Assembly: GCF_003611465.1 (NCBI RefSeq) | Contig: NZ_RAXV01000025.1 | Coordinates: 1-57,072, forward strand | DNA from: Acinetobacter tianfuensis | GTDB taxonomy: Bacteria > Pseudomonadota > Gammaproteobacteria > Pseudomonadales > Moraxellaceae | Direction: 5' to 3' | Length of the DNA stretch: 57,072 bases | Shown: in pieces, positions 27,532 to 35,817 of the stretch | How positions within the stretch are numbered: position 1 is the stretch's first letter | Layout: each line of letters starts with the position of its first letter | Program-made: the position numbers and the translations under genes | Notes under the pieces: generated by a model | Seen by the model: the letters and a program-made list of their open reading frames with translations, nothing else | What the model was told of the DNA's origin: nothing | The model's database searches: none

Positions 27532-28944
27532 TTAAGACTTGTTGTGATAAAACGTATAGTAGCTGGCATAACAGGCAGCAATAAATGCTAAACAGCCAAA
27601 GAAGCTGATACGCATAGATGGGTCAAAGACCATACTCATACAAGTAATAAAGCAAAAGATGAAACCTAAAATAGGTACGATTGGAAAGAGCGGAGCGGCA
27701 AAGCCTAATTCTGCTTTGGTGTGGCCATCTTTATACCATTGACGGCGGAAGTTGAATTGACTTAAGCAGATGCTCATCCAAACTACAACCATAGTAAAGG
27801 CAGCAATTCCAAGCAAGTTGGTGAAAATCGTTTCAGGCGCAAATTGCTCAGAAAGCAAACCCGGCATACCGCCAATCATTGTGACGATAACAGCAACATA
27901 AGGAATGCCGCGTGAATTTAATTTTGCGAAAACGGCAGGCAATTGCTTATTGTAAGACAGTGACCACATCATGCGTGATGCGGCAAATAAACCAGAGTTT
28001 GCAGCCGAAAGTAATGCTGTGATAATCACGAAACGAATTACATCTTCAGCATATGGAATGCCAATGTGCTGGAATACTGCCACAAAAGGTGAGCTGCTGA
28101 CACCGTCACCGCCGATACCTGCTTCTTGATGCGGCAATAGGCAAGTGACAACGATAATTGTACCGACAAAGAAAATTAATAAGCGGAAAATTGCGGTATT
28201 AATTGCTTTGGGAACATTTTTTGCAGGATCTTTGGTTTCACCGGCAGCCACACCAATCAGTTCTGTGCCAGAGAATGCAAAGTTTACAATCAGCATGGTG
28301 GCAAAGATGGGGAATAAGCCTTCTGGAAACCAGCCTTGTGCCGTGAGATTGCTGAATAGCGGCGCAGTTTCTTGGCCTTGGTAGCTGATGACGCCAAAAA
28401 TAGCCAATAAGCCAAGCAAAATAAATGCAACAACAGTAATGACTTTAACTAAAGCAAGCCAAAACTCTGATTCTGCAAACCATTTGGTGGAAATCATATT
28501 TAAGCTAAATACAAAAGCGCCAAAGATCAGCGTCCACATCCACATAGAGCTGTCTGGGAACCATTCCTGCATGAGTAATGCAGCGGCAGTAAATTCGGTC
28601 CCTAAAGTCACTGACCATGTCAGCCAATACAGCCAAGTGATAGTGTAGCCAGTGCCTGGGCCAATATAGCGCTTTGCATAAGCGCCGAATGAACCGGATT
28701 CTGGCATATGTACTGCAAGTTCACCAAGGCAGAGCATGACCATATAAGCAATGATACCGCCAAGGAAATAAGAAATAATGGCACCTACAGGCCCCGTTTG
28801 TGCAATGACTTCACCCGACCCTAAAAATAGGCCTGTACCGATTGCGCCGCCAAGCGAAATCATAACCAGATGTCGAGTACTCATAGCGCGTTTTAAAGGC
28901 GCAGAATTGCCCTGATGCGAAGCATCATTCGGAGATGAGTGCAT
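27532..28944 (-). CDS. Amino-acid permease, APC superfamily (AAT type), paralogue 1
   Basis: This is an inner-membrane transporter of 470 residues with about twelve hydrophobic helices. The first helix holds the substrate/Na-site signature SLGGAIGTGLFLGSG. The conserved GELAVHMPESGSFGAYA and GVAAGETKDPAKNVPKA are typical of the AAT family (LysP, GabP, MmuP, ProY types). The exact amino acid is not predictable. It is closely related along its whole length to the gene at 29308-30738, and a tRNA-Glu lies between them. This looks like a tandem duplication. Confidence 0.88.
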   Translation of the reverse strand: MHSSPNDASHQGNSAPLKRAMSTRHLVMISLGGAIGTGLFLGSGEVIAQTGPVGAIISYFLGGIIAYMVMLCLGELAVHMPESGSFGAYAKRYIGPGTGYTITWLYWLTWSVTLGTEFTAAALLMQEWFPDSSMWMWTLIFGAFVFSLNMISTKWFAESEFWLALVKVITVVAFILLGLLAIFGVISYQGQETAPLFSNLTAQGWFPEGLFPIFATMLIVNFAFSGTELIGVAAGETKDPAKNVPKAINTAIFRLLIFFVGTIIVVTCLLPHQEAGIGGDGVSSSPFVAVFQHIGIPYAEDVIRFVIITALLSAANSGLFAASRMMWSLSYNKQLPAVFAKLNSRGIPYVAVIVTMIGGMPGLLSEQFAPETIFTNLLGIAAFTMVVVWMSICLSQFNFRRQWYKDGHTKAELGFAAPLFPIVPILGFIFCFITCMSMVFDPSMRISFFGCLAFIAACYASYYTFYHNKS

Positions 28945-29055
28945 AGGATGAATAAAAAAATAGGGATGAAGCAGGGTATTGTAGAGAAAAACAGAAAATC
29001 TGCAATTGAATTATGAATAAGATAATTTTTATTTATGAATCACATGAGTGATATA

Positions 29056-29131
29056 TGGCGTCCCTACGGGGATTCGAACCCCGGTTACCGCCGTGAAAGG
29101 GCGATGTCCTAGGCCTCTAGACGATAGGGAC
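29056..29131 (-). tRNA. tRNA-Glu (UUC), copy 4
   Basis: Identical to copies 1-3 and 5, CCA included. It is a single gene between the two permeases with its own promoter (29149-29177). Confidence 0.97.
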
Positions 29132-29148
29132 GTTGCGAGGTGATGGCT

Positions 29149-29177
29149 ATATTAGGGATTTTTAAAAAAGCTGTCAA
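29149..29177 (-). promoter_or_regulatory. Promoter of tRNA-Glu copy 4
   Basis: On the minus strand TTGACA (29177-29172) and TAATAT (29154-29149) are spaced by exactly 17 bases, followed by a GCC-containing discriminator. Confidence 0.75.
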
Positions 29178-29259
29178 ATAAGAATAGCAATTTTTTTTAA
29201 TTTATTGAATTGGTTGATTAAAAAATGAAAGGTTTCGCGCGGTTTAAGTGTTTTAAAGC

Positions 29260-29289
29260 GCAAAGCGCAGTATTTTGACTGCGCTTTGC
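29260..29289 (-). terminator. Hairpin downstream of permease 2, possible terminator
   Basis: GCAAAGCGCAGT and ACTGCGCTTTGC form a perfect 12-bp stem around a six-base loop. The following minus-strand tract is only moderately T-rich. Confidence 0.5.
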
Positions 29290-29307
29290 AATGCATAAAG
29301 CTAAGGC

Positions 29308-30738
29308 TTAATTTTTATTGTGATATAACCAATAGTAACTGACGTAACAGGCAGCCATAAATAATAAGCAACCGATAAAACCTGAGAGCATTTCAGGGTC
29401 GGCAGCCATACTGAGGCCTGTTGCAGTACAGCAAATGAAGCCTGCAATTGGAACAAATGGGAACCATGGTGTGCGGAATTTAAGTTTAGCAGCGGTATGG
29501 CCTTGTTTGAGCCATTGGCGGCGGAAGTTAAATTGACTCCAGCAAATGCTCATCCAAACAATGACCATGGTGAATGCTGCTACGCCCATCAGGTTTTTGA
29601 AAATCACATCTGCACCGAATTGCTCTGAGAGCAAGCCGGGTAAGCCGCCAATCATCGTGACCCAAATGGCAACAACAGGAACTCCTGCTTTATTGACTTT
29701 AGAAAAGATGCGGGGCAGCTGTTTTTGAGCAGAAAGCGCCCACATCATACGTGATGCTGCATATAAACCAGAGTTTGCAGTAGAGAGCAATGCGGTAATA
29801 ATCACAAAGCGGATAATGTCTTCTGCATAAGGAATACCCATCAGGTTAAAAACAGAAACAAAGGGGCTGCTGCTTAAACCGCCATGGCCGCCTACATTTA
29901 AGCCTGCATCGCTATAGCTTAAGAGTGAACTAATGACAATGATTGTTCCCACAAAGAAAATCATAAGACGCCAAACGGCAGCATGAATGGCTTTGGGAAC
30001 ATTTTTTTCTGGATTTTCAGTTTCACCTGCAGCAATACCGATCATTTCTGTACCATTGAAAGCAAAGTTTACGATGAGCAGCGTTGCAAAGAGAGGGAAT
30101 AGGCCATTTGGCAGCCAGCCATGTTCAGTTAGGTTGCTAAATAATGGTGCAGAGCTATAGCCTTGAAATGGAATAAAGCCGAAAATACAGGCAAAACCTA
30201 AAAAGATGAAAACGAGTACGGTTGCGACTTTAATAAATGACAGCCAAAACTCAGATTCTGCAAATGTGCGGGTAGAGCTCAAATTTGAAATTAATACCCC
30301 AGCTGCAAAAATAAGTGTCCATAACCAAACAGAGGTATGCGGAAACCACTCCTGGGCAAGGATTGCTGCTGCAGTAAATTCAGTGCCTAAAGTGGCGGAC
30401 CAGCCAAGCCAATACATCCATGACACCATGTAGCCAGTGCCGGGGCCAATATAATTGCTGGCAAATGCGCCAAAAGATCCTGAAACAGGTAAATGAACGG
30501 CAAGTTCACCTAAGCAGAGCATGACCATATAGGCAATCAGGCCGCCAATGATATAGGCCATAACAGCGCCCAAAGGGCCAGCCTGTGAAATCACTTCGCC
30601 AGAGCCCATAAATAAGCCTGTACCGATTGCGCCGCCCAGAGACAGCATAATTAAATGCCGTGTGGTCATTGAGCGTTTTAACGATTGAGTCTGTTCGCCC
30701 GCCTGATTTGGCGGTGAAGACGGAGTAGGAGATTGCAT
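29308..30738 (-). CDS. Amino-acid permease, APC superfamily (AAT type), paralogue 2
   Basis: This is a 476-residue transporter, collinear with permease 1. It shares the start (KRSMTTRHLIMLSLGGAIGTGLFMGSG versus KRAMSTRHLVMISLGGAIGTGLFLGSG, read in pieces), the GELAVHLPVSGSFGAFA motif, GIAAGETENPEKNVPKA and the C-terminal YVSYYWLYHNKN. The sequences have diverged enough that the duplication is not recent. The substrate is unknown. Ala/Ser and Met/Leu replacements in the helices may mean different specificity. Confidence 0.88.
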   Translation of the reverse strand: MQSPTPSSPPNQAGEQTQSLKRSMTTRHLIMLSLGGAIGTGLFMGSGEVISQAGPLGAVMAYIIGGLIAYMVMLCLGELAVHLPVSGSFGAFASNYIGPGTGYMVSWMYWLGWSATLGTEFTAAAILAQEWFPHTSVWLWTLIFAAGVLISNLSSTRTFAESEFWLSFIKVATVLVFIFLGFACIFGFIPFQGYSSAPLFSNLTEHGWLPNGLFPLFATLLIVNFAFNGTEMIGIAAGETENPEKNVPKAIHAAVWRLMIFFVGTIIVISSLLSYSDAGLNVGGHGGLSSSPFVSVFNLMGIPYAEDIIRFVIITALLSTANSGLYAASRMMWALSAQKQLPRIFSKVNKAGVPVVAIWVTMIGGLPGLLSEQFGADVIFKNLMGVAAFTMVIVWMSICWSQFNFRRQWLKQGHTAAKLKFRTPWFPFVPIAGFICCTATGLSMAADPEMLSGFIGCLLFMAACYVSYYWLYHNKN

Positions 30739-30850
30739 GTGAGGAAAAGAGGTGTACCTAAACTATTATTTTATGATTATATGGCTTAAATAGATCTTAT
30801 ACATTGTTATTTCAAATTAAAAAATTATCTCTATTTGCAAAATAGATGCA

Positions 30851-30875
30851 TTTGCAGCAGATTGTCTGCTGCAAA
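30851..30875. repeat. Perfect 11-bp inverted repeat after the 45-codon gene
   Basis: TTTGCAGCAGA and TCTGCTGCAAA enclose only three bases. It lies just downstream of the small open frame at 30883-31020 and may end its transcript, but there is no clear T run. Confidence 0.45.
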
Positions 30876-30882
30876 TTTGATC

Positions 30883-31020
30883 TTATTGATGCTGATCTTG
30901 AGGGTGGGAGGCTTCTGGCTGGGCTGGTGTTTGAGCGGGCTGTTCAGCATTGGAAACAATATATAGGTAGAGTGCTGCTGGAAATAAAATAAGCAGAACC
31001 AATAAAATTTTCTTAAGCAT
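30883..31020 (-). CDS. Small single-pass membrane protein (45 residues), hypothetical
   Basis: ATG at 31018-31020, TAA at 30883-30885. The predicted peptide starts MLKKILLVLLILFPAALYLY, a basic start plus one hydrophobic helix, and continues with a Pro/Gln/Ala-rich tail of about 22 residues (EQPAQTPAQPEASHPQ..). This charge-helix-tail layout is common in real small membrane proteins. No strong ribosome site is visible. The 489-base gap between the TonB receptor and permease 2 otherwise has no gene. Confidence 0.4.
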   Translation of the reverse strand: MLKKILLVLLILFPAALYLYIVSNAEQPAQTPAQPEASHPQDQHQ

Positions 31021-31186
31021 TTTTACTGCAATCTATAAATGAACTGCATAAATTATAATTTAAATTGGCAGGTGTGTAAGCGGTTTAGTTGGATTTGCGG
31101 GAAGACTGTTTTATTTGCAGCGGCTTGTTTGAAGCAGTGAGATGGGTTCAGGTTGTGTAAAGTCTGCTTTTTTGATGGCTTAGCCC

Positions 31187-31219
31187 ATAAATTAAGAGCG
31201 CTAAGCGCCCTTAATTTAT
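31187..31219 (-). terminator. Hairpin downstream of the TonB-dependent receptor
   Basis: AAATTAAG and CTTAATTT with an inner GCGC/GCGC pairing form an imperfect stem of about 14 bp just past the receptor stop. The T tract is short. Confidence 0.5.
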
Positions 31220-31227
31220 TTTCATAC

Positions 31228-33738
31228 TTAAAATTTAAAGGTTACATCAGCAATGAATTGGCGGCCGATTTCAGGGCTGGATGTTCCATTGGTTGCGGTA
31301 ATTGTATTGTTTTTATTGGTAAGGTTATTAATCGTTAGGCCTAAAACCCCTTCATATTGTTTAGCAATTGGAAGTTTATAGGCGGTTCTGATATCCCAGC
31401 TGAATGCGCTTTTATTTTCAAAAGGTACATAGGTGTCATAGGCATTGCCGCTTTCATCTTTATAGCTGTCTTTATGCAAATAGCTAATTTTTTTCATCAC
31501 ATCATATGTACTTTTATAACTTAAAAAATTACTGATTTGGAGCGGGAAGTTGTTGAAGCCAATATTCCACGTTGCACGAACAGTCCACGGAATATTGTAA
31601 TTGCTTGAAGGAACATCTTCAGCATCAATCAATTTTCCGTCATACATGGCTTGTGCAGTCCCATTAATGATACTTGCAGCATAGGTTTCAAAGTTGCGTG
31701 CCGATTGGGAATAGTCTGCAGCAAGGCTGAAGTAATGCTGTGAGTTTTTGAATTGTAAAGCTTCAATATTTTTAATGTTAAAGGTGTAAATATCCGAGGC
31801 TGAGCGGCCTGAATTATCATAGCTCTTGGTGTTTTGACTTATATTGCCTGTGATTTCAGAATTTTTTTCTAAGATGGTCTGTTTAAGCTGATCCTTATTA
31901 TTGCGGTTTACCCATTTAAGGCCCCAGTTTAGATTTTGATATTCACCATTCAATCCCAAAACAATTTCATCTGAATGCGGTGTTTTTAAATCGGAGCGGT
32001 AGGTTGCTGTTGGGCCTGCATAGGTTTGATCTTCAGTCCAATTATTTGTCCAAAGGCCAGCAGAATCTTTTTGACGATTTTCACGAATTTGATATTGATC
32101 AACACGGTCAAGGAGTTCATTGGAAAATGAGTTCAGTCCATAATAACGGTTCCAGCCAGTAAGAATATGTAAACGTTGATCGCCAAAGGGGCGGTAACTA
32201 AAACTGCTGCGAGGCGCTAGATTCATATCTTTAGTGAGAGAATCATAATCTGCCCGTAAACCTAGGGTTGTGCTTAGGTAATTATTAAATTGAACATTGT
32301 CTTCTGCAAAAAGGTGGACACGGTCTTGCGATACATCAATTTCATGCGCCAGATAGGTCATCCGCTGCCCGAAAGTATTGTTTTTTGTGCTTGAGTCATT
32401 ACAGGCAATTAGTTCTTCTGTTCCATTTACACAGCTTGTAGTGTCCGTACGTGAGCTGTAAACGTAAGTATTATTCGCGCGCTCAGAGCTGGCATTATAA
32501 TGTCCGTAGCCAGCGCCTATTTTAAAATTGTGCAGACCAAATACTGTTGTTATTGGCTTAAATAACGTTTTTATTGAATACTCAATTTTTTCTTCTTGTT
32601 GTTTTAAATCACCTAAATGACCTTGCTGCTGTAAACCGTTGAGTGTTGACCAGTCTTTTGCTGCTGATTTTGCCCAGTTATAGCTATGCAGCGCTGCATT
32701 TCTTTCTGCTGTTTGGTTTTGGTAGTTGAGTTGTTGGGTGAGCTGAAATTGGTCGAAGTGATTGTCAAGCTGTGTGTATATGCTTTGACTATCTGAGCGG
32801 TGCGTTGATTCTGAGTCTTTAATATTTGCTTTGAAGTATTTACCGTCATTTTCAAAAAATTGAGTGCCAATTTTTAATGCTGTTTTGTCATTTGGGGTAT
32901 AAAAAAGCTCTAGGCCTGCATTGCTTGCAGTGCGGTTTTGTTCAAAAGCTGTTGGGTCTTTGAGTGTTGTTTTTAAGGGAATATCTGAATTGCGGAAAGA
33001 GCCAAACGCATTAAAGCCTAACTGTTCTGACAGATTGCCGTAGATATTGGCACTAATTCCTTGTTTTGTAAAAAAAGGCTGGTTCGATTCGGTAGTTGAT
33101 TCTTCAAAATTTGATTGTTCTTCAGGGCTGGAAAAGTTTATTTTTGACCAATGATCAGAAGTGTAATCATAGCTGATGCTGCCGTGAATTTTTCCGACAG
33201 CTGTGGCGGGTTTACATGTTTCTGCGCTGACCACACCGCCAGTAAATTCGCCGTATTCGGCACGGACATTGCTATCTAATACGGTGATGCTGCAAAGTAG
33301 ATCTGTATTTACTGCAACAGTTTGTGAGCTGCCCATTAAACTGTTTGGATCGTTCGATTCTTTTGCGCCAATAGGGTTGATATTGTTATTGATGCTCATG
33401 CCATTGATTAATATTTTATTTTCATAAGGCTGAGAACCATTGATACTGATATCACTTGCGCTGAGTTCACCTTGGTTTAATCCGCTGCGTACACTGTGAT
33501 CAAACTGCACATTTGGATTAACTTTTAAAAAGTCAGTGATATTTTTCGAGCTGTTCGGTGTTTTTTCTAAGTCTTCTTTGCTATAGGTTGTTTGGCCAAT
33601 TGCATCCGTTTTTTTTGCTTCGACGACAATCGTATTAAATGTGACTTCAACTTGCGTGTTTTCATTTTCTGCAAATGCAAATACAGGGAATAGGGCAGCG
33701 CAGATAGAAAGCGAAAGTTTTGATTGTACGAATTGCAT
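31228..33738 (-). CDS. TonB-dependent outer-membrane receptor, probably iron-regulated
   Basis: This is an 836-residue outer-membrane gated channel. The signal peptide ends at AFA-EN (about residue 23). A plug domain follows with TYSKEDLEKTPNSSKNITDFLKVNPNV, then SDISINGSQPYENKILINGM and the plug end RAEYGEFTGGVVSAETCKP, with a nearby Cys (LLCSITVLD) that could pair with it. The beta-barrel continues to the final Phe (..FIADVTFKF), as barrels require. Two Fur-box matches lie upstream of the start, so siderophore or other iron-source uptake is likely. The ligand is unknown, and no synthesis or reductase genes accompany it. Confidence 0.88.
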   Translation of the reverse strand: MQFVQSKLSLSICAALFPVFAFAENENTQVEVTFNTIVVEAKKTDAIGQTTYSKEDLEKTPNSSKNITDFLKVNPNVQFDHSVRSGLNQGELSASDISINGSQPYENKILINGMSINNNINPIGAKESNDPNSLMGSSQTVAVNTDLLCSITVLDSNVRAEYGEFTGGVVSAETCKPATAVGKIHGSISYDYTSDHWSKINFSSPEEQSNFEESTTESNQPFFTKQGISANIYGNLSEQLGFNAFGSFRNSDIPLKTTLKDPTAFEQNRTASNAGLELFYTPNDKTALKIGTQFFENDGKYFKANIKDSESTHRSDSQSIYTQLDNHFDQFQLTQQLNYQNQTAERNAALHSYNWAKSAAKDWSTLNGLQQQGHLGDLKQQEEKIEYSIKTLFKPITTVFGLHNFKIGAGYGHYNASSERANNTYVYSSRTDTTSCVNGTEELIACNDSSTKNNTFGQRMTYLAHEIDVSQDRVHLFAEDNVQFNNYLSTTLGLRADYDSLTKDMNLAPRSSFSYRPFGDQRLHILTGWNRYYGLNSFSNELLDRVDQYQIRENRQKDSAGLWTNNWTEDQTYAGPTATYRSDLKTPHSDEIVLGLNGEYQNLNWGLKWVNRNNKDQLKQTILEKNSEITGNISQNTKSYDNSGRSASDIYTFNIKNIEALQFKNSQHYFSLAADYSQSARNFETYAASIINGTAQAMYDGKLIDAEDVPSSNYNIPWTVRATWNIGFNNFPLQISNFLSYKSTYDVMKKISYLHKDSYKDESGNAYDTYVPFENKSAFSWDIRTAYKLPIAKQYEGVLGLTINNLTNKNNTITATNGTSSPEIGRQFIADVTFKF

Positions 33739-33767
33739 AGCAGTGAACTTAAGTGATAAAACAAGCG

Positions 33768-33826
33768 CGAACGATTATCATTAACTTAAATAAAATAATC
33801 AATAGTAATGAGAATTATTTTCAATA
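33768..33826 (-). promoter_or_regulatory. Two Fur-box-like sites upstream of the TonB receptor
   Basis: Site 1 (about 33768-33787) reads on the minus strand AAGTTAATGATAATCGTTC. Site 2 (about 33804-33823) includes TAATGAGAATTATTTTC. Both match the Fur consensus GATAATGATAATCATTATC closely, with the AATGA-AATnATT core intact. They cover the region 30-90 bases before the start codon where the promoter must lie, so iron repression is expected. Confidence 0.75.
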
Positions 33827-33890
33827 AAAAATTCAACAGAATTAATGAGCTGAGTTGTATAAGTAGATTTTAAATAGGGGGAGAAGATAT

Positions 33891-33966
33891 TGGCGTCCCT
33901 ACGGGGATTCGAACCCCGGTTACCGCCGTGAAAGGGCGATGTCCTAGGCCTCTAGACGATAGGGAC
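33891..33966 (-). tRNA. tRNA-Glu (UUC), copy 5
   Basis: Identical to copies 1-4. It lies 20 bases downstream of the rnt stop, on the same strand. Confidence 0.97.
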
Positions 33967-33983
33967 GTTTAGAAGATGGCGGT

Positions 33984-34012
33984 ATCTTATTGATCCGCCA
34001 CCAAAGTGTCAA
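33984..34012 (-). promoter_or_regulatory. Promoter of tRNA-Glu copy 5, inside the 3' end of rnt
   Basis: On the minus strand TTGACA (34012-34007) and TAAGAT (33989-33984) are exactly 17 bases apart, then a GC-rich discriminator. The -35 box lies within the last codons of rnt and the -10 box overlaps the region of its stop codon. Confidence 0.7.
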
Positions 34013-34646
34013 GCAAGTGTGGGCCGAGTTTGTTCAAAATATAGCAAAACAGTTCAGCAGTTTTTTGAGTGTCGTAAAGAGCGGAGTGCGCTTCTTTGCC
34101 GTCAAATTCAATGCCAGCCTGAATGCAGGATTTGGCGAGTACCGTTTGACCAAACATTACAGCGCTTAAAGTCACGGTGTCGAATACAGAAAAACTATGA
34201 AACGGATTTTGATTTTTTGTACCTGTACGCGCAATGGCTGCTTGTACAAAACCTAAGTCAAAATGCGCATTGTGGCCAACTAAAACAGCATGAGTGCAAT
34301 TTTGTTTGCGGCGAACGTCATTGACCGATTTAAAAATGCGTTTAATCGCCGTTTTTTCATCTTCAGCCATTGCGATACGCATTGGGTTAGATGGGTCAAT
34401 GCCAATAAAATCCAGTGAGCGGCGGTCTAGGTTTGCACCTTCAAATGGATTGATATGTGCATGGTAAGCTTCACCCGGCACAAATTTACCTTCTGCATCA
34501 TACACAATAGGTATGGCTGCAATTTCCAGTAATGCATCAGTCTGTGCATTAAAGCCTGCTGTCTCAACATCGACAACAACAGGCAAAAATCCACGGAAAC
34601 GCTGACCAATTACTGGTAGAGTTTCATCAGTCACACTTTTCTCCAT
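33987..34646 (-). CDS. rnt: Ribonuclease T
   Basis: RNase T trims the 3' ends of tRNAs and other small RNAs. The 219-residue protein is a DEDDh exonuclease: [23 protein letters not shown] supplies D and [12 protein letters not shown] the third acid, and [18 protein letters not shown] the His and the last Asp. [20 protein letters not shown] is typical of RNase T. It overlaps the end of pyrC by 16 bases, suggesting coupling. It is followed by a tRNA-Glu gene, a substrate of this enzyme class. Confidence 0.94.
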   Translation of the reverse strand: MEKSVTDETLPVIGQRFRGFLPVVVDVETAGFNAQTDALLEIAAIPIVYDAEGKFVPGEAYHAHINPFEGANLDRRSLDFIGIDPSNPMRIAMAEDEKTAIKRIFKSVNDVRRKQNCTHAVLVGHNAHFDLGFVQAAIARTGTKNQNPFHSFSVFDTVTLSAVMFGQTVLAKSCIQAGIEFDGKEAHSALYDTQKTAELFCYILNKLGPHLLDTLVADQ

Positions 34647-35665
34647 TGGATGGTCTTACCCGCATATAACGGAATAATTTTTTCGCCATCCAAATAGTCA
34701 AAACTTTCAGGGATCACTTGATCTTCTTTTACCAGAGTAATGGTATTGCTATTGCGCGGCAGGCCATAAAAGTCTGCGCCGAAGTGGCTGGCAAAACCTT
34801 CTAAGCGCTCAATTTTACCGGCTTGATCAAATGCTTGAGCATAAAGCTCGATTGCGGTAGGCGCACTATAGCATCCTGCGCATCCGCATGCATTTTCTTT
34901 AGCATTTTTTGAGTGCGGCGCGCTGTCTGTACCCAAGAAAAACTTAGGATTGCCGCTGGTGGCAACTTCAAGCAGTGTTTGCTGATGCGTTTGGCGCTTT
35001 AAAATAGGCAAGCAGTAAAAATGCGGTTTTACGCCGCCTACCAGCATGTCATTACGGTTAAACAGCAAATGCTGCGGTGTAATAGTAGCTGCGACATTAC
35101 GGTCCTGTTCAAGCACAAAGTTGGCAGCTTCACTTGTGGTAATGTGTTCAAGCACCAATTTCAGCTTAGGGAACTGTTTTAATAGCGGCGAAAGCACTTC
35201 ATCTAAAAAGCGTTTTTCACGGTCAAAAATATCGACATGATTATGTGTAACTTCACCATGCAGCAATAATGGAACCTGATGTTCTTCCAGCTGCTCAATG
35301 ACACTGTACACTTTGCGGATATCACTTACACCGCTGTCTGAGTTTGTTGTAGCGCCAGCTGGATACAGCTTGATGGCATTTACAAATTCAGAATCTTTGA
35401 TTTTTTTTACTTCACTGGCTTCAGTGTTGTCTGTGAAGTAAAGCACCATGCGCGGGTCAAAGTTCATGCCTTCTGGAACATGAGCCATAATGCGCTCACG
35501 GTAGGCATTCGCTTCTTCTACAGTCTTCACTGGCGGTACAAGGTTCGGCATACAAATAGCGCGTGCAAATTGCTTTGCTAGGTCTGGTACAGTGCGCTGT
35601 AAAGCTAAACCATCACGCAGGTGAGCGTGCCAATCATCTGGCTGTAGAATCGTAATCGTATTCAA
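34631..35665 (-). CDS. pyrC: Dihydroorotase
   Basis: PyrC closes carbamoyl-aspartate to dihydroorotate in pyrimidine synthesis. The 344-residue product is the class-II (E. coli PyrC-like) form. It has [11 protein letters not shown] (metal-binding HxH) at the start, [18 protein letters not shown] with the bridging Lys, [21 protein letters not shown] and [14 protein letters not shown] with the metal-binding Asp. The length is as expected. It overlaps rnt on its 3' side and so is the first gene of a pyrC-rnt unit. Confidence 0.96.
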   Translation of the reverse strand: MNTITILQPDDWHAHLRDGLALQRTVPDLAKQFARAICMPNLVPPVKTVEEANAYRERIMAHVPEGMNFDPRMVLYFTDNTEASEVKKIKDSEFVNAIKLYPAGATTNSDSGVSDIRKVYSVIEQLEEHQVPLLLHGEVTHNHVDIFDREKRFLDEVLSPLLKQFPKLKLVLEHITTSEAANFVLEQDRNVAATITPQHLLFNRNDMLVGGVKPHFYCLPILKRQTHQQTLLEVATSGNPKFFLGTDSAPHSKNAKENACGCAGCYSAPTAIELYAQAFDQAGKIERLEGFASHFGADFYGLPRNSNTITLVKEDQVIPESFDYLDGEKIIPLYAGKTIQWRKV

Positions 35666-35817
35666 GGCGAATTCAAACTTAGAAATAAAACAGATGATAA
35701 TGCAAAAAGTGTGAAAATGGTAACGGGAATTAAAGACAAATGGAGTGATATTTATAAATAAATTGTCAAAACTATGTTATTTTTAAGCGAATAAAAAAAC
35801 AACATAAATGCTTGGAA

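Noticed and set aside
26100..33966. Five identical 76-base direct repeats, at first glance a CRISPR-like or mobile repeat family
   Set aside because: Each folds as tRNA-Glu with anticodon UUC and encoded CCA; spacing is irregular and spacers contain genes.
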